Shown here in pieces: positions 9,600 through 20,871 of a DNA stretch of 28,106 nt (its first letter is position 1; each line of letters begins with the position of its first letter). The notes under the pieces were generated by a model. It had not been told where the DNA came from. It made no database searches and saw only the letters and a list, made by a program, of their open reading frames with translations. Position numbers and translations under genes: made by a program. Origin of the DNA: Rhizophagus sp. LPA8_4_AMF (Eukaryota; Glomeromycota; Glomeromycetes; Glomerales; Glomeraceae). The stretch is from contig JADRCO010000692.1 in the NCBI GenBank assembly GCA_021464525.1, forward strand, positions 1 through 28,106. Reading direction: 5' to 3'.

Positions 9600-10024
9600 C
9601 ATTATTGGCTTATCAGTGATGATCACCTTTTAATATTTTTTATAGACGCGTAAGTTTCATTAGTGTTAGGTTGCTTATTTCTCAGTTTTAACTTTTCGCT
9701 AATTGATCTCGCTTTTTTTTTGTAAGCGGTTCTTCTCTTAGCTTTGCGACTTCGACTTCTTGGTAAATTTTTTTATTTTTCTTCCTTTTATAGGTAGTTT
9801 TCTTTAATAGCTTCTAACTTTTAGAAAATTTCTCGTTTGGTAGATCCGTAAGGTAGGGTTTTTCTTTCTTATTAGCCATTCTTTAACTTTATTTCTATTT
9901 CTATGATGGTACCCTTTCCTGCTTTGATTTCATGATGGTACTTTTATTCTATTATCATTATTCCTATTCTATCTCCATAATCCGTCCTTAATCTATCTCT
10001 ATCAACCGATCCTATTCCATCTCC
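9600..10024. other. Pyrimidine-rich stretch, no gene seen
   Basis: The plus strand is rich in T and C, with repeated ATGATGGTAC and CTATCTC/CCTATTC words. The minus strand is correspondingly A/G-rich with short lysine/arginine-rich frames broken by stops. This could be a worn gene remnant, but nothing is recognisable. Confidence 0.3.
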
Positions 10025-10330
10025 TTTGATCTTTGGCTTGAAATTTTGCAATTTTGGTCATTGGGATTGTGTTCTTGTTCCTTGGAACTTGTATTTTTGA
10101 TTCTAATAGCGGTATCGTTAAATTCCCATGTTCATATGAAGCCAAAAATGTTACATTGTATAATTCGAGGATCTTGATCCTTGGGACTTGTATTTTTTAG
10201 TCTTGACCTTTAGGATTATGTTCTTGACTTATTGGGACTTGTAATTTTTTTTGATCTCGGCTTTCGGATTGTGATCTTGACCTTTGTGACTTGTATTTTT
10301 TGATCTTGGCATTTGGAATCATGTTCTTGG
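10025..10330. repeat. Degenerate tandem repeat, unit about 50 bp
   Basis: Variants of GATCTTGACCTTTGGGACTT plus GTATTTTTT recur four to five times (about 10055-10110, 10169-10201, 10202-10252, 10253-10300 and 10301-10330). They are interrupted by unrelated sequence at about 10110-10168. Consistent with an old minisatellite. Confidence 0.6.
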
Positions 10331-10911
10331 ACATTATCTATTATTATTCTATCGTTTCATTAATTTTTAGTTCTTCTGCCATTTGTAATGCTGCTTTAAT
10401 TCTGTAATGATACTTTGATGCTATTGTAATTTTTTATTGTAAATTTTTTATTATTATGTATAATTATTCATTATTTGATAACTGATTGCAACTTTATATA
10501 AATAAATAATTAAAGACAAGTTTTTTTTATGTAAATTATATCACAGTAAGAAGTGCGTAACACAAATTTAAAAATTACCGTAGAGCACTGACAATAGTAC
10601 CCTGAGTATTTACAAATAGGATATTACAGATGAACAGGTATGTAGCAGATAGTGTATTTATGTATTTTAACTTTTAAGAGATGATTTTGATAATCCTATT
10701 TCAGGAACTTCCTCAAATAGTACCATCAAAATTAGTTAACAAAGAAATCTAAGATTTTTACATTGCATTTTTATTATCAAGAAAACTGATTACATTTTAC
10801 TTAAAAATTATAAATTTCAAGTAATAAAGATAGAACACACTATGCAATAAATATTTTATTAAATTCTTGTAATACAAATAATATTATGAAAAATTAAGTT
10901 ATATTTAATAT
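10331..10911. other. Intergenic, 3' flank of the minus-strand Hsp70-like gene
   Basis: AT-rich sequence with no supported frame. Several AATAAA or TTTATT words near 10845-10860 could serve as the poly(A) signal of the gene ending at 10912. Confidence 0.4.
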
Positions 10912-13190
10912 TTATTCACGTTTAAATGTAACGTGATATTTTTCACCAGTTTTTTTATTTTCAGCGGTAGCTAAAATTTCAACAGTAGTAAATGTTAAAG
11001 TAAATAAAATCGTCGTATCTTTCATGTCTTCAATATTTCCATTCTCGGGTAACTCAATCTCCCAATTACGAAGTAAACTCACTTCAGGTTCATCACAATA
11101 TTTTACATCTTGATTATCCGTAACGTACAAATCAAAACTTATTTTTTGTTGTAATACTGAATATGGCCTGAACTCCTTAACGATCTTCTCATCCATAGAT
11201 ATTTGTTTCCCACGTTGTACTAATTTTTCGAAAGTTATGACTTTTCCATTTGGAAGCTTTTGCGAAAGCGGATCAGATTGTTGCCAATTTCGTACTACAT
11301 CAGTACCTAGATAAAAAAAAGTAAGAAAGATTGAATACCATGAAAATTATAATAATTATAATAATTGTAATACACATAGAGTTATTTACCATATGTTCGT
11401 TTTAATACACGATCTTTAACAGTTTCTTCTTTAAGTCCGTATAAAACACCTAACAGAAGAAAAACAATAATGAATAAAAATTAAATGTGATCGATCAAAA
11501 ACAAAAAAAACTTATTTACCTCCTTTTACAACTGATGTAGTAGGATGAGGTGGAACTGATATATTTGGAATCTTACAAAATTCTCTTCTGATTCTATATT
11601 GTAAATATTTAGATTCACTAAATCCCCCTACTAAAAATATGGCAGAACATTTTTTCTCACTTTTATCCAATTGTCCCCTGATCAAACTTATAATTTTATC
11701 TACAACGGGATCAAACATATTTTTAATATCTGTGAAATTAATTTCGATTACCCACTCCGATTCATCTAACATCTTCTTTTCCTTTTCTTTTACGAAATCT
11801 TTTATTGCTGGTAATAAAACATCTAATTCAATAGAATGTTGTATATCCTTATCATTGCCCGTAAATGGTATTTTTACCTGCTTACAAAATTCTTGTACAA
11901 AATATTGTAATTGACCATAATTATTTTTTCTTACTGAATCAATTGCAGTTTTGCCTACTTTTTCCCCAACAAATTCAAGAAATGCTTCATCTATACGACT
12001 TGACCCGCAACAATCTCCTGTACGTTCTGTTAGTTCGCTCAATCTTTTATCTTCTAAAAGTTCACGTGTCGTTAAATCTACGGTGCCACCACCACAGTCG
12101 ACAATCATAAACGAATCTATATAATGATCAAACAAATTAGATAAAAAATCGAGATTTATTTTCATTAATTATAATTACTAACCTCCTGGAGTTAAATTAT
12201 GTTCTAATACTGAATTCAAACAATGGATTGCCGCTGCTTCAGCTAATTAAGAAATTTATTTAATATAATATTACACATTTTAATCATCATAAAAAAACTT
12301 ATGCAAGATTGCATTAATAAAAAATTCTACATACGTTCTGTTATAATTCTGATATTATTGCTGTCTTTATCTTTCAGCAGACCAGCATTAAAAACACATT
12401 CACGAAATGTTGCAGTTGCTTCATCATCAAATTCAGCAGGAACCTTAGGAACAAATAGAAATTTAATCTCTTTATGATTAATAATAAATAATAAACTTAG
12501 AATTCAATGCTTACCGTAAGTATATATAACACGTTTCTTTCAAAATCCAAATTATGCCAAGATTTCTTCAAACTGGCTTTAACATCATTACCCAATTGTT
12601 TCATGAAATCTCTAATAACATCTTTATAACCTAACTTTCTCGGTAAATTAGGTTTTTCGCTTTCTTTAATTGATTTTAATAAATGTAATTTAAATAATTC
12701 AACGGGAGTTGAAGAAGATTTGGGTATTTTGGAAGAGGAAAAAAGACGAGCTTTTTTAATCTTCGGTTTTTCGGTTAATGCAGGGTATCCCCATAATTTA
12801 ATATCACTGTAATTATCATTATATTTTACAACAGTTGGAGTTTTAAAGCGAGCTTCATATTCTTTCCAACTATCCTGAACTATGATTTCATCAGGTTTTG
12901 ATTTGTGTGCATATGCGTATCCCTAAAATTTATGTGATGAATGTTATAGATTAGAAATATTTCTTGAAATCACAAAAATATAAAATATGCATAAAAATTA
13001 TAAGATTCTATAAATTTATCATCACGTTCTTACAGAGTAGGTTGTTCCAAAATCTTTCAAAAAAATAGATATATATATGTGATGTTATTAATAGAATTAT
13101 TGTTAAATTGCGTAAATTGCTGAATTTTTAATAGGAGAAAATCATACCTATAGCAACGACCACTCGAATATCATCATCCGCTTCTGACAT
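10912..13190 (-). CDS. HSPA12-type Hsp70-like ATPase, minus-strand copy 1
   Basis: Eight exons, in transcript order 13148-13190, 13034-13053, 12515-12922, 12335-12443, 12183-12242, 11520-12116, 11390-11449 and 10912-11306, join in frame to 563 residues. Motifs are DFGTTYS (residues 15-21, micro-exon), VPAEFDDEA, TEPEAAAIHC, VDCGGGTVDL (about 219-228) and IFLVGGFSESKYL. The C-terminal domain keeps the family block YCDEPEVSLL and ends TGEKYHVTFKRE. Exon 3 encodes a lysine/serine-rich insert (KIKKARLFSSSKIPKSSS) missing from the plus-strand copies. Introns after VVKGG and KRTY are absent from the plus lineage, and its third intron sits about 30 residues further downstream. The start is supported by the conserved MSE..DIRVVVAI opening. 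The pieces 10912-11196 and 11512-12165 are exons of this gene. Function is inferred from the family. Confidence 0.87.
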
Positions 13191-13315
13191 TATTTTTTAT
13201 TTTAATTATTTTTGAAAAATTTTTTTTCTCCAAACAAAATTTATGCTAGTTATATCATTTATCTGCAATATCGATTGTAACAATTCCGTTGTGAAACGTT
13301 TTGTGCGTTATGTGG

Positions 13316-13460
13316 ACCATTGTTTCCTTTTTAGAAAAATTTAGAAAAAAAAATTTTTCTCACAAGAGTTTATGAACATTCAGGCTAGCAATTGTCCTTA
13401 TCTTGATTCATATCATCATATGACCAAAAACGAAACAAAGAAATGTGATTAAATCGAAAT
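13316..13460 (+). promoter_or_regulatory. Shared Hsp70-like promoter block, orphan copy beside a minus gene
   Basis: It runs from ACCATTGTTTCC to GTGATTAAATCGAAA and reads on the plus strand although the adjacent gene is on the minus strand (start 126 bp away). This matches the block between the divergent pair at 20871/21355, so a plus-strand partner was probably lost here. Confidence 0.5.
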
Positions 13461-14109
13461 AACCCTTTAGGGATTTTTTTTTTACTTGTTTTCTTTAAAA
13501 AAAAAGGGGAGAAAAAATAAATAAAAAAAAAATATAAAAAATTATTTTGATTGTATTTTTACTAATTATAATAAGTCTAGACCGGATTTTATGAATACGG
13601 ATTCTCCGGATTGTTAGAAATAGTAAAAATGAAGTAATCCCCAACCGGATATAGATTAGTTCAAATATTTATAATTCACGTGATTGTGATGGCGCAGCAA
13701 ACTATAAACTCTTTTATTATGGATCATACTTCTTTACAATTTCACTATGTATTTTCAATTCATATGAACATTTCTATAACAATAGGCTAATATAATCAAA
13801 TTGAATATCACAATATAATTATTTTAAGTAGGATTAACGATAATATGCATAGCCGGCATTAAATAATGATATAAAAAAAAATATATATATAATCTCATTT
13901 TAAAAGTTACTCGTTTTCATCATTTCCGATTATGAAAATCACGAAAATCATCACGTCTTTCTTGTCTGTAATGTACATTCAAAAACATATTTCGTTAATA
14001 TAATTAGATCAGGTTGATGTTGCTGCATCAGCAAATAAAAAATAGGATTGATAACATGAAAATTTCAATAAGTAATAAGTATTTACCGTAAAGATGTTCG
14101 TTGATCCTA
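13461..14109. other. Intergenic, site of a missing plus-strand partner
   Basis: AT-rich with poly-A and poly-T runs. No Hsp70-like exon was found where the plus-strand partner would start (about 13650). No last exon for the gene ending at 14110 was found either. A CCGGA...TCCGG pair lies at about 13580-13608. Confidence 0.4.
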
Positions 14110-15886
14110 CTACTTTATTTCTCTAAGTCCGTATAAAATACCTAAGCAAAGAAAACACTATTATCATTTTTTCGTTATATTTAAATATTAATTAAATCGA
14201 TCATATGAAAAACTGTTTTACCTCCTTTTACAACTGATGTAATAGGATGAAGTGGAATTGAAATATTTGGAACAATTTCATCAAATTCTTCTCTAATTCT
14301 GTCTTGTAAATATTTAGACTCACTAAATCCTCCTACTAAAAATATGGCCGGACATTCTTTTTCACTTTTGTCTAATTGACTCCTAATCAAATGTATAACC
14401 CTTTCTATAACCGGATCAAACATCCCTTTAATATCCTCAAAGTTAATTTCAATTAGCCAGTCTGATTCTTCCAATTTACTTCTTTCCTCTTCTTTGACAT
14501 ATTGTTGTACTGCTGGTAATATGTCTTCTAAATCAAATACAATAGGCTCCTGTAAATGTTCTTTTGTTCCCGCAAACGGAATTTTAACATTTCTACAAAA
14601 TTCTTGTACAAAATATTGTAATTGATCATGATGATTGATTTTCATCGATTCAATTGCAGATGTTCCTACTATTTCGCTAACGAACTTAAGAAATGCTTGA
14701 TCCACGCAACATGAACCGCAAAAATCCTCCGCATGTTCTTCTAGTGCGCTCAACTTCTCACCTTCTAATAGTTCAAATGTCGTTAAGTCTAATGTGCTAT
14801 CTCCACAGTCGACAACCATAAACGAAGCTATCATAACAAGCAGGCAAATTAAAAAAAAAAAAAGTAATAGCAATTTACTGTTCACTAATAATTAATCACT
14901 AACCTGGAGTTAATTCATGCTCTTCTTTTGATATTGAATCCAAATAATTGATCGCTGCTGCTTCGGCTATTTATTGATAATTAAGAATTTCACGTTATTT
15001 GAAGACTTACATAATAATAAGTAGTTAGCTTTACATACGTTCTGTCGTAATTCTGAGATTATTATGTTTATCCTTCAAAAAACCTGCATTAAAAGCACAT
15101 TCACGAAACATTTCTATTGCTTTATCATCAAATTCCGCAGGAACCTTTTCATTAGTTTAAAAAAATATATATATATATTTTTGTTACTAAATCTCAAGTA
15201 AAATCTAAATAAATTTGATCCTTACTGTGAGTACGATTAATACGTTATTATGAAAATCCAAATTTTGCCAATGACGAGTTAAATTCTCTTTAATATCATC
15301 ACCCAATTCTTTCATAAAATCTTTAACAATATTTTTAAAATCTAATCCATCTGGCAAAAAAGGTTTTTCCTTTTCTTTCAAAGATTCTAACGAGTGTAAT
15401 TTAAACAATTCAATAGGTTTAAATGTCCTCTTTGTATCAGAGCTATCGTTAGATTCAGAAGAAGAAGACTTTTTTTTCTTTTTTGGTCTTTCAATTAATG
15501 CAGGATATCCCCATGATTTTATAGTAGTATATGAATCATCTTTATACTTTATGACAGTTGGAGTTTTAAAACGACCTCCAAATTTTTCCCAATCATTTCG
15601 AAATGTAATTGCTTCAGGAACAGATGTGTGAACATACGCATATCCCTTAAATTTATATTATGAAAAAAAACTATCAATTTTAAGTCATTTTTAAATCATT
15701 AGAGGATTTTATAAAATTGTAAAAAATCTTACTGAAAAGTTTGTTCCAAAGTCTTATAAAAGTAACATATGAATAAGAAGAATAGTGTATTATTAATTAG
15801 AATTTCGTTTATCAAAACTGCAGAATATAATAATAATAAAGAACATTACCGATAGCGACAACCACTCGAATATCATCTTCTGACAT
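14110..15886 (-). CDS. Truncated HSPA12-type Hsp70-like gene with an altered phosphate loop, probably decaying
   Basis: Exons in transcript order: 15850-15886, 15733-15752, 15226-15645, 15039-15144, 14904-14966, 14222-14827, then 14141-14110. All donors and acceptors are good. The product is 427 residues. Phosphate loop 1 is DFGTNFS. Phosphate loop 2, about residues 221-229, reads DCGDSTLD instead of DCGGGTVD, replacing two invariant glycines. The adenosine motif FLVGGFSESKYL is kept. In exon 7 the frame meets a TAG after GILYGLREIK, compared with GVLYGLKEETVKDRV in the paralogue. No eighth exon follows, so the whole C-terminal domain is lost. It carries a KKKKKSSSSES insert in exon 3. It is either a pseudogene at an early stage or an ATPase-only protein. 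The frames 14181-14885 and 15205-15408 are parts of it. Confidence 0.75.
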
Positions 15887-16042
15887 TATTTTTGAGATTA
15901 TATCTACCAAAACTACGAGATATAATTAAAAATACAGAATCATAACAACATTATTTTTGAATTGTCGCAATCAAAAATATTTATAACAAAGATAGATATC
16001 GCTTGTTCGATAATCTGTAATATGCACGATGCCATAATTAAG

Positions 16043-16200
16043 ACCATTGTTTCCATTTTGAAAGAAGAAAGCATTCAACATTAATGTACCATAAAGGTCA
16101 ATGAATGAACTTATGTTTAATAGTATCAATAACAACGATAAGTTGGCGTAATTTTGTTCATATATAACCAAAAAGGTAAACGAATTCTCATTATGAATAA
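16043..16200 (+). promoter_or_regulatory. Shared Hsp70-like promoter block, weaker copy
   Basis: It starts ACCATTGTTTCCATTTTG, then TCAATGAATGAAC and GTTCATATATAACCAAAAAGG. It lies 157 bp upstream of the truncated minus gene and reads away from it. The tail matches the copy at 26707-26825 better than the left-hand copies. The 66-residue frame at 15971-16171 is a chance frame within this control region. Confidence 0.45.
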
Positions 16201-16360
16201 CATGATTTAGCCTATTTAATTTAGAGATTCTAGAGATAATAAAGATGATCGAGCATTTTTACTAAATTAACAAATGATTATAAACTTTCCCGATCCGGAA
16301 CTAAATAGTATCAATAAGATTCTAAAGAAGGTATATTTTTATACAGTGGCACCATGGTAA

Positions 16361-16609
16361 TTATTTCTTCTGTAGAAGCTTCTGGTAGAATTGTAACACA
16401 TCGCATAATTGCCTACGCAATTTCATATAACCTATTTTTGGTTCTTTATTTCTTTCACAAAATTGATTGTTGATAATTTTCGTCATGTTAAACAAATGTT
16501 GTTTTTGCATCGACCTTAGATAAGAAATATCTTCGAATAAATATTCAAATAGTTTTATGTTGATAATTACTGTAGATCGGGTACTCTTATGTATGATGTC
16601 GTTTATTAC
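16361..16609 (-). CDS. Possible 3' terminal exon of an unrecognised gene
   Basis: On the minus strand a frame of 83 codons without a stop runs from an AG acceptor (CTCAAG) to TAA, ending with QFYQKLLQKK. Upstream, 16679-16765 is also open and ends at a good donor (GGG|GTAAGT). The two phases do not match, so they cannot be simply spliced. A transposon at 16779 lies just upstream. The family is not recognised. It could be a gene remnant or chance; the amino-acid mix looks protein-like, which is the only support. Confidence 0.25.
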   Translation of the reverse strand, partial: VINDIIHKSTRSTVIINIKLFEYLFEDISYLRSMQKQHLFNMTKIINNQFCERNKEPKIGYMKLRRQLCDVLQFYQKLLQKK

Positions 16610-16778
16610 CTTGAGGTTAATATTTTAGATCAAAAAATAAACAATACAATTCATTGTTGTATTGGAAACTAATACTTACCCCTTGTTCCTTTGAAATGAT
16701 CACATATTAAATTTCTCCCTCCTATAATTTCCAAAATTCTGTTGAACCTCTTTTTATTTATTCCAATTTAATGATTGG

Positions 16779-17009
16779 CAGCGTTCAAAATTGGATGTGC
16801 GGAAAGTGCGCTCCGCACATGACCTTGAAATTCGCTCACAAACTGTGCCATATTGATGTTCGGATTTTTTAATAGAAGCGCACATTATTCGATTTGCTCA
16901 GTAATATGGCAAAGTATATAGCGCACATCATTTATAAAAACTCTCACACAATCAAAAATTACCATGTGTGCTGAGCACACATAGGTTTCCTTTTGAATTA
17001 TGAACACTG
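16779..17009. mobile_element. hAT-like non-autonomous transposon, 231 bp
   Basis: The ends are CAGCGTTCAAAATT and, inverted, CAGTGTTCATAATT. Flanks are ATGATTGG (16771-16778) and GTGATTGG (17010-17017), a 7/8 match for an 8-bp target duplication. The interior has two short palindromes, ATGTGCGG...CCGCACAT at 16794-16819 and TGTGTGCTGAGCACACA at 16966-16982. No coding capacity. Confidence 0.7.
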
Positions 17010-17017
17010 GTGATTGG

Positions 17018-17556
17018 TATTTGCTTAGTCACGTTATTAAATGGGATGTTTAAGGTATATTTTTTTCATTTGTCCGAATACCCAAGGTTAAACAATTCAT
17101 TCGCTAATATTCATTTTACCAAATCAGAATGAAGTAAAAGCGGTCGAATTATTTGCGCGTTTCTACTGGTTTACTACAGTAATCCTTGGATTCGTATTTG
17201 CCACCTTCCTAATCCTAAAGAAGATTGTTTGGAAATGATTAAAAATCAGATATAGATTTGGGAAATACGTGTTTCCTTTATCATCACTATCAAGATTCTC
17301 ATAGTGGGATTTTTGGTCTTAAATCTTATAGAGATATTGATATATAGATGCATTTTATAATTCTATTTTTCGTATTATGTATAAATTTTCATTGATTCGG
17401 CTATATAACTTCATTTCGGTTACGTGCTCTAGACCCTATTACGAGTGGTTGCAAGCAGGAATTGGAAAAAGGCTTATTTATTACAATGAAGTCTCACTTA
17501 CATATATACAAAACTCTGTGTAGATTTTACACTTCTATTATTATAAATTATATATA
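17018..17556. other. Intergenic, no gene seen
   Basis: Sequence between two small transposons. A plus-strand frame of about 47 codons with a hydrophobic stretch (17117-17239) ends in a stop and has no matching neighbour. No gene is claimed. Confidence 0.4.
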
Positions 17557-17716
17557 CAGGCAGTCTTTGATAAACCGAATTCATCCGTTCCATCGAGAAA
17601 TCCGATATACAAGAAATCTGTCATATCGAAAATAAATTTATTATTGTAAGTACTATAATAATCCGCAACTCCGGTATATCGAAGGTTCTATTTCCGGTTT
17701 ATCGAGGTTGCTTGTG
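17557..17716. mobile_element. Probable Tc1/mariner-pogo-type miniature element, 160 bp
   Basis: The left end reads CAGGCAGTCTTTGATAAACCG. The right end, inverted, reads CACAAGCAACCTCGATAAACCG. TA lies outside each end (17555-17556 and 17717-17718). GATAAACCGA-type inverted ends with TA targets fit pogo-like elements. The ends differ by an indel, so the boundaries are approximate. Confidence 0.5.
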
Positions 17717-17905
17717 TATTTGATGTTACGTTTCTTTTGTTTCTTTTTGCAATTATAGTCCTGTTTCCTCTTTTAGTAGCTGAGTGAAATACCGTAATAT
17801 AATTTTTCAGGCATGATTTTTTTTGGGCCAGTTCAAATGCTTACAATACATTATGTAAAATGCATATGCATGATAACCAATTGATTTTCAAGGCGCGTTA
17901 GTTTA

Positions 17906-18005
17906 CTGTATCCTTCCGAATTTTTAAGCACTATATTTTTATCCATCACTAAAAAGTCGTGGTAGCGCTTAAAATCGGGTGGAGCTTAAAATCGGAAGGA
18001 TACGG
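17906..18005. mobile_element. TA-flanked miniature inverted-repeat element, 100 bp
   Basis: The left end is CTGTATCCTTCCGAATTTTTAAGC and the right end, inverted, CCGTATCCTTCCGATTTTAAGC. TA lies directly outside both ends (17904-17905 and 18006-18007). The right half holds GCTTAAAATCGG twice (about 17966 and 17984). Typical of a Tc1/mariner-type miniature element. No coding capacity. Confidence 0.7.
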
Positions 18006-18007
18006 TA

Positions 18008-18643
18008 ATACATAATTTTAGTACTTAACCGTGGAAAAAGAACCAGATGAACCAGTCCAAATGGATCATTAGTTCCACTTCTTGAAATCCCACATCCTTG
18101 GAATCAACTGTATGTAAAGGATATGATTGATTAATGGTAATTAACAGCGGAATATTTCATATATATAGTTTTAATGTTAAGAATTTCAAAGTTCGCGTTT
18201 TCGCGTTATCGTTAGAACCGGCAAAAATTTAGTGAACATGTGATTTTTGGCTTGCGTTATGCACAGCGCGACACTTATGTCATCCAGTTATTAATACCTC
18301 ATAGTTATCTAAAATAGAAACCCGGAAAATGTTCTAAAACGTGGTTGTCTTGAAATATATGACATGAATATATTTGAATGTTCATGCGGAGTTTCCGGAC
18401 TTTAGCATCATTAAAGATCTATAAGGTGTAAATAAATACGTTCTTGACATTTAAATTAGAATATGATAAATTCAAAATTTTAATTCAAAATTTAAGTTAT
18501 AAATGACTAATTAAATAATGAAAACCTTACTACAAATATATTTAGAAAATACAATAAATAGTTGTTTGAACAATTAATTAATACTTTACTATTTTATAAT
18601 TATAATTATGATTGTTAAATAAAAGTATAGAATTGATTATGAA
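18008..18643. other. Intergenic, 3' flank of the minus-strand Hsp70-like gene
   Basis: AT-rich, with repeated AATTCAAAATTT words near 18470-18500. No gene or complete mobile element was found. Confidence 0.45.
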
Positions 18644-20871
18644 CTATTCATATTTGAATTCATATTGATATTTTTCACCCGTTTTTTGATTTTCAGCAGT
18701 AGCTGTAATTCCAACGCCAAAAGATAAAGTAAATAAAATTGTTGTATCTTCGAGATTTTCATTCTCTGGTAAATCAATTTCCCAATTGTGAAGTAAACTC
18801 ACTCCATGATCATCACAAAATTTTGCATCGCTTCCTTCTGTAACATATAAATCAAAATTTATTTTTTGTTGTAATAATGACAGAGGCTTGAACTTTTTGG
18901 TGAATTTGTTATCTAGAGGTAATCTTGCACCGCGTTGTGCTAAGTTTTCGAAAGCTACGGTTAATCCATTTGGAAGTCTTTGCGAAAGCGGATCAGGTTG
19001 TTTCCATTTTCGTACTATTTCAGTACCTAAATAAAAATAAAAAATTTAACCCATGAAAATAGTTAAATTATAACATTTTATGATAACTAACCATATGTTC
19101 GGATTAATACGCGATCTTTCACAGTTTTTTCCTGGAGTCCGTATAAAACACCTAAACAAAAAAAAAAGAAATATTATTATAATTGAATTCTATAATTAAA
19201 TAAAATTAATCAAAATAAAAAATCTGCTTACCTCCTCTTACAACCGATGTAATAGGGTGAGGCGGAACTGAAATGGTTGGAACAATTTCGCCAAATTCTT
19301 CTTTAATTCTAGTTTGTAAATATTTAGATTCACTAAATCCTCCTACTAAAAACATAGTTGTGCATCCTTTTTCACATTTGTCCAATTGACCCTTAATCAA
19401 ATTTATAATTTTATCTATAACAGGATTAAACATCCCTTTAATATCCTCAAAACTTAGTTTAATTACCCACTCTACATTTTCCATTCTATTCTTTTCCTCT
19501 CCTTTGACGTATTGTTTTATCGCTGGTAATAATTCTTCTAAATCTAATTCCGAGGGTGGTTTTGAAGCATCTTTCTCTCCTGTAAACGATATTTTTATCT
19601 GTTTACAAAATTCTTGTACACAATATTGTAATTGACTATAATGATTGTTTTTAACTGATTCGATTGCAGATTTGCCTACTATTTCTTCAACAAACTTAAT
19701 AAATGCTTGATCTATGAAGGATGACCCGCAATAGTCTCCTGTACGTTCTGTTATTTCGCTTAATCTTTCCTCTACTAATAATTCGCGTGTTGTTAAATCA
19801 ACAGTGCCACCACCACAATCGACGATCATAAACGAATCTATACAACGAACAAATAAAATAGATAAAATTAATAACGAACGAAATTTAAGAATATTAATTA
19901 TAAATTACTAACCTCCCGGAGTTAAGTGATGCTCTTTTATTGTTGTTAGATTCAGACAACAGATTGCTGCTGCTTCGGCTGTTTATTAATGAGAAAAAAA
20001 TTTTATTTAATTCAATTTATATAAAAATTTATATAAAGTATTGATTTTACATACGTTCTGTCGTAAATTTGAGATTATTAGTATTATATTTATCTTTCAA
20101 TAAACCTGCATTGACAGCACATTCACGAAATATTGCAATGGCTTTATCGTCAAATTCCGCAGGAACCTTTTTGTTTATTTTTTAAAAAAAGGAAAAATTA
20201 ATTTTTATAATTAAATCAACAAGTAAATTAAAAATAAATTGATCCTTACTGTAAGAACAATTAATATGTTCTTATAAAAATCTAAATTTTTCCAATGACG
20301 ATCCAAACTTTCTTTAATATGATCACCCATGTTTTTCAAATAATCTCTAATAACATTTTTATAATTTAAATCTTTTGGCAAAAAAGGTTTTTCTTTGAAT
20401 GATTTTACTAAATGTAATTTAAACAATTCGACAGGTTTTGATGAAGTTTTTGTCTTCTTTTTCTTTGATGGTTTTTCGGCTAATGCAGGAAATCCCCACG
20501 AACTAATTTTAGTATAAGAATCATCTTCATACTTTATGACGGTCGGAGTTTTAAAGGAAGCTCCAGCAGATTCCCATTCACTTTGAACAGTAATATTTTT
20601 GGGATTTTCTTTATGAGCATATGCATATCCCTTAAAATTTATATTATCAAATAACGAAAGGAATTGTCAATAAATCTTTAAATTAATAAATAGAGGCATA
20701 AATTACTGATTCAAATTCTTACTGAGAAGGTTGTTCCGAAGTCTTAATATTGGTAAAATAATTATTAATTTGGGTTAGATTATATTTATCAAGTCTATAA
20801 AATTTGATAAAAAAAAATTATATACCGATTGAGACGACCACACGGATATCACTCTGGACATCAATTGACAT
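18644..20871 (-). CDS. HSPA12-type Hsp70-like ATPase, minus-strand copy 3
   Basis: Eight exons in transcript order: 20826-20871, 20723-20742, 20250-20630, 20055-20166, 19913-19978, 19232-19837, 19092-19151 and 18644-19026. They join in frame to 557 residues. Motifs are DFGTTFS (residues 16-22), VPAEFDDKA, TTEPEAAAI, VDCGGGTVDL (about 214-223) and MFLVGGFSESKYL. The C-terminal domain has the FCDDHGVSLL block and ends KYEFKYE-like (KYQYEFKYE). A KKKKTKTSSK insert lies in exon 3. Intron positions equal those of the gene at 10912-13190. It is divergent from the plus-strand copy at 21355, with 483 bp between the start codons, so a shared bidirectional promoter is likely. The frames 19206-19829 and 20211-20426 are exons read into introns. 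Function is inferred from the family. Confidence 0.88.

Noticed and set aside
11639-12110. Plus-strand frames over the minus-strand Hsp70-like gene
   Set aside because: Antisense shadows of exon 6; they show no family match and no splice or start support.
15971-16171. 66-residue minus-strand frame
   Set aside because: It overlaps the conserved promoter block; the same block beside other genes holds no matching frame.
17117-17239. Short plus-strand frame with a hydrophobic, membrane-like stretch
   Set aside because: About 47 codons, with no start context, splice support or partner exon; too weak to call.
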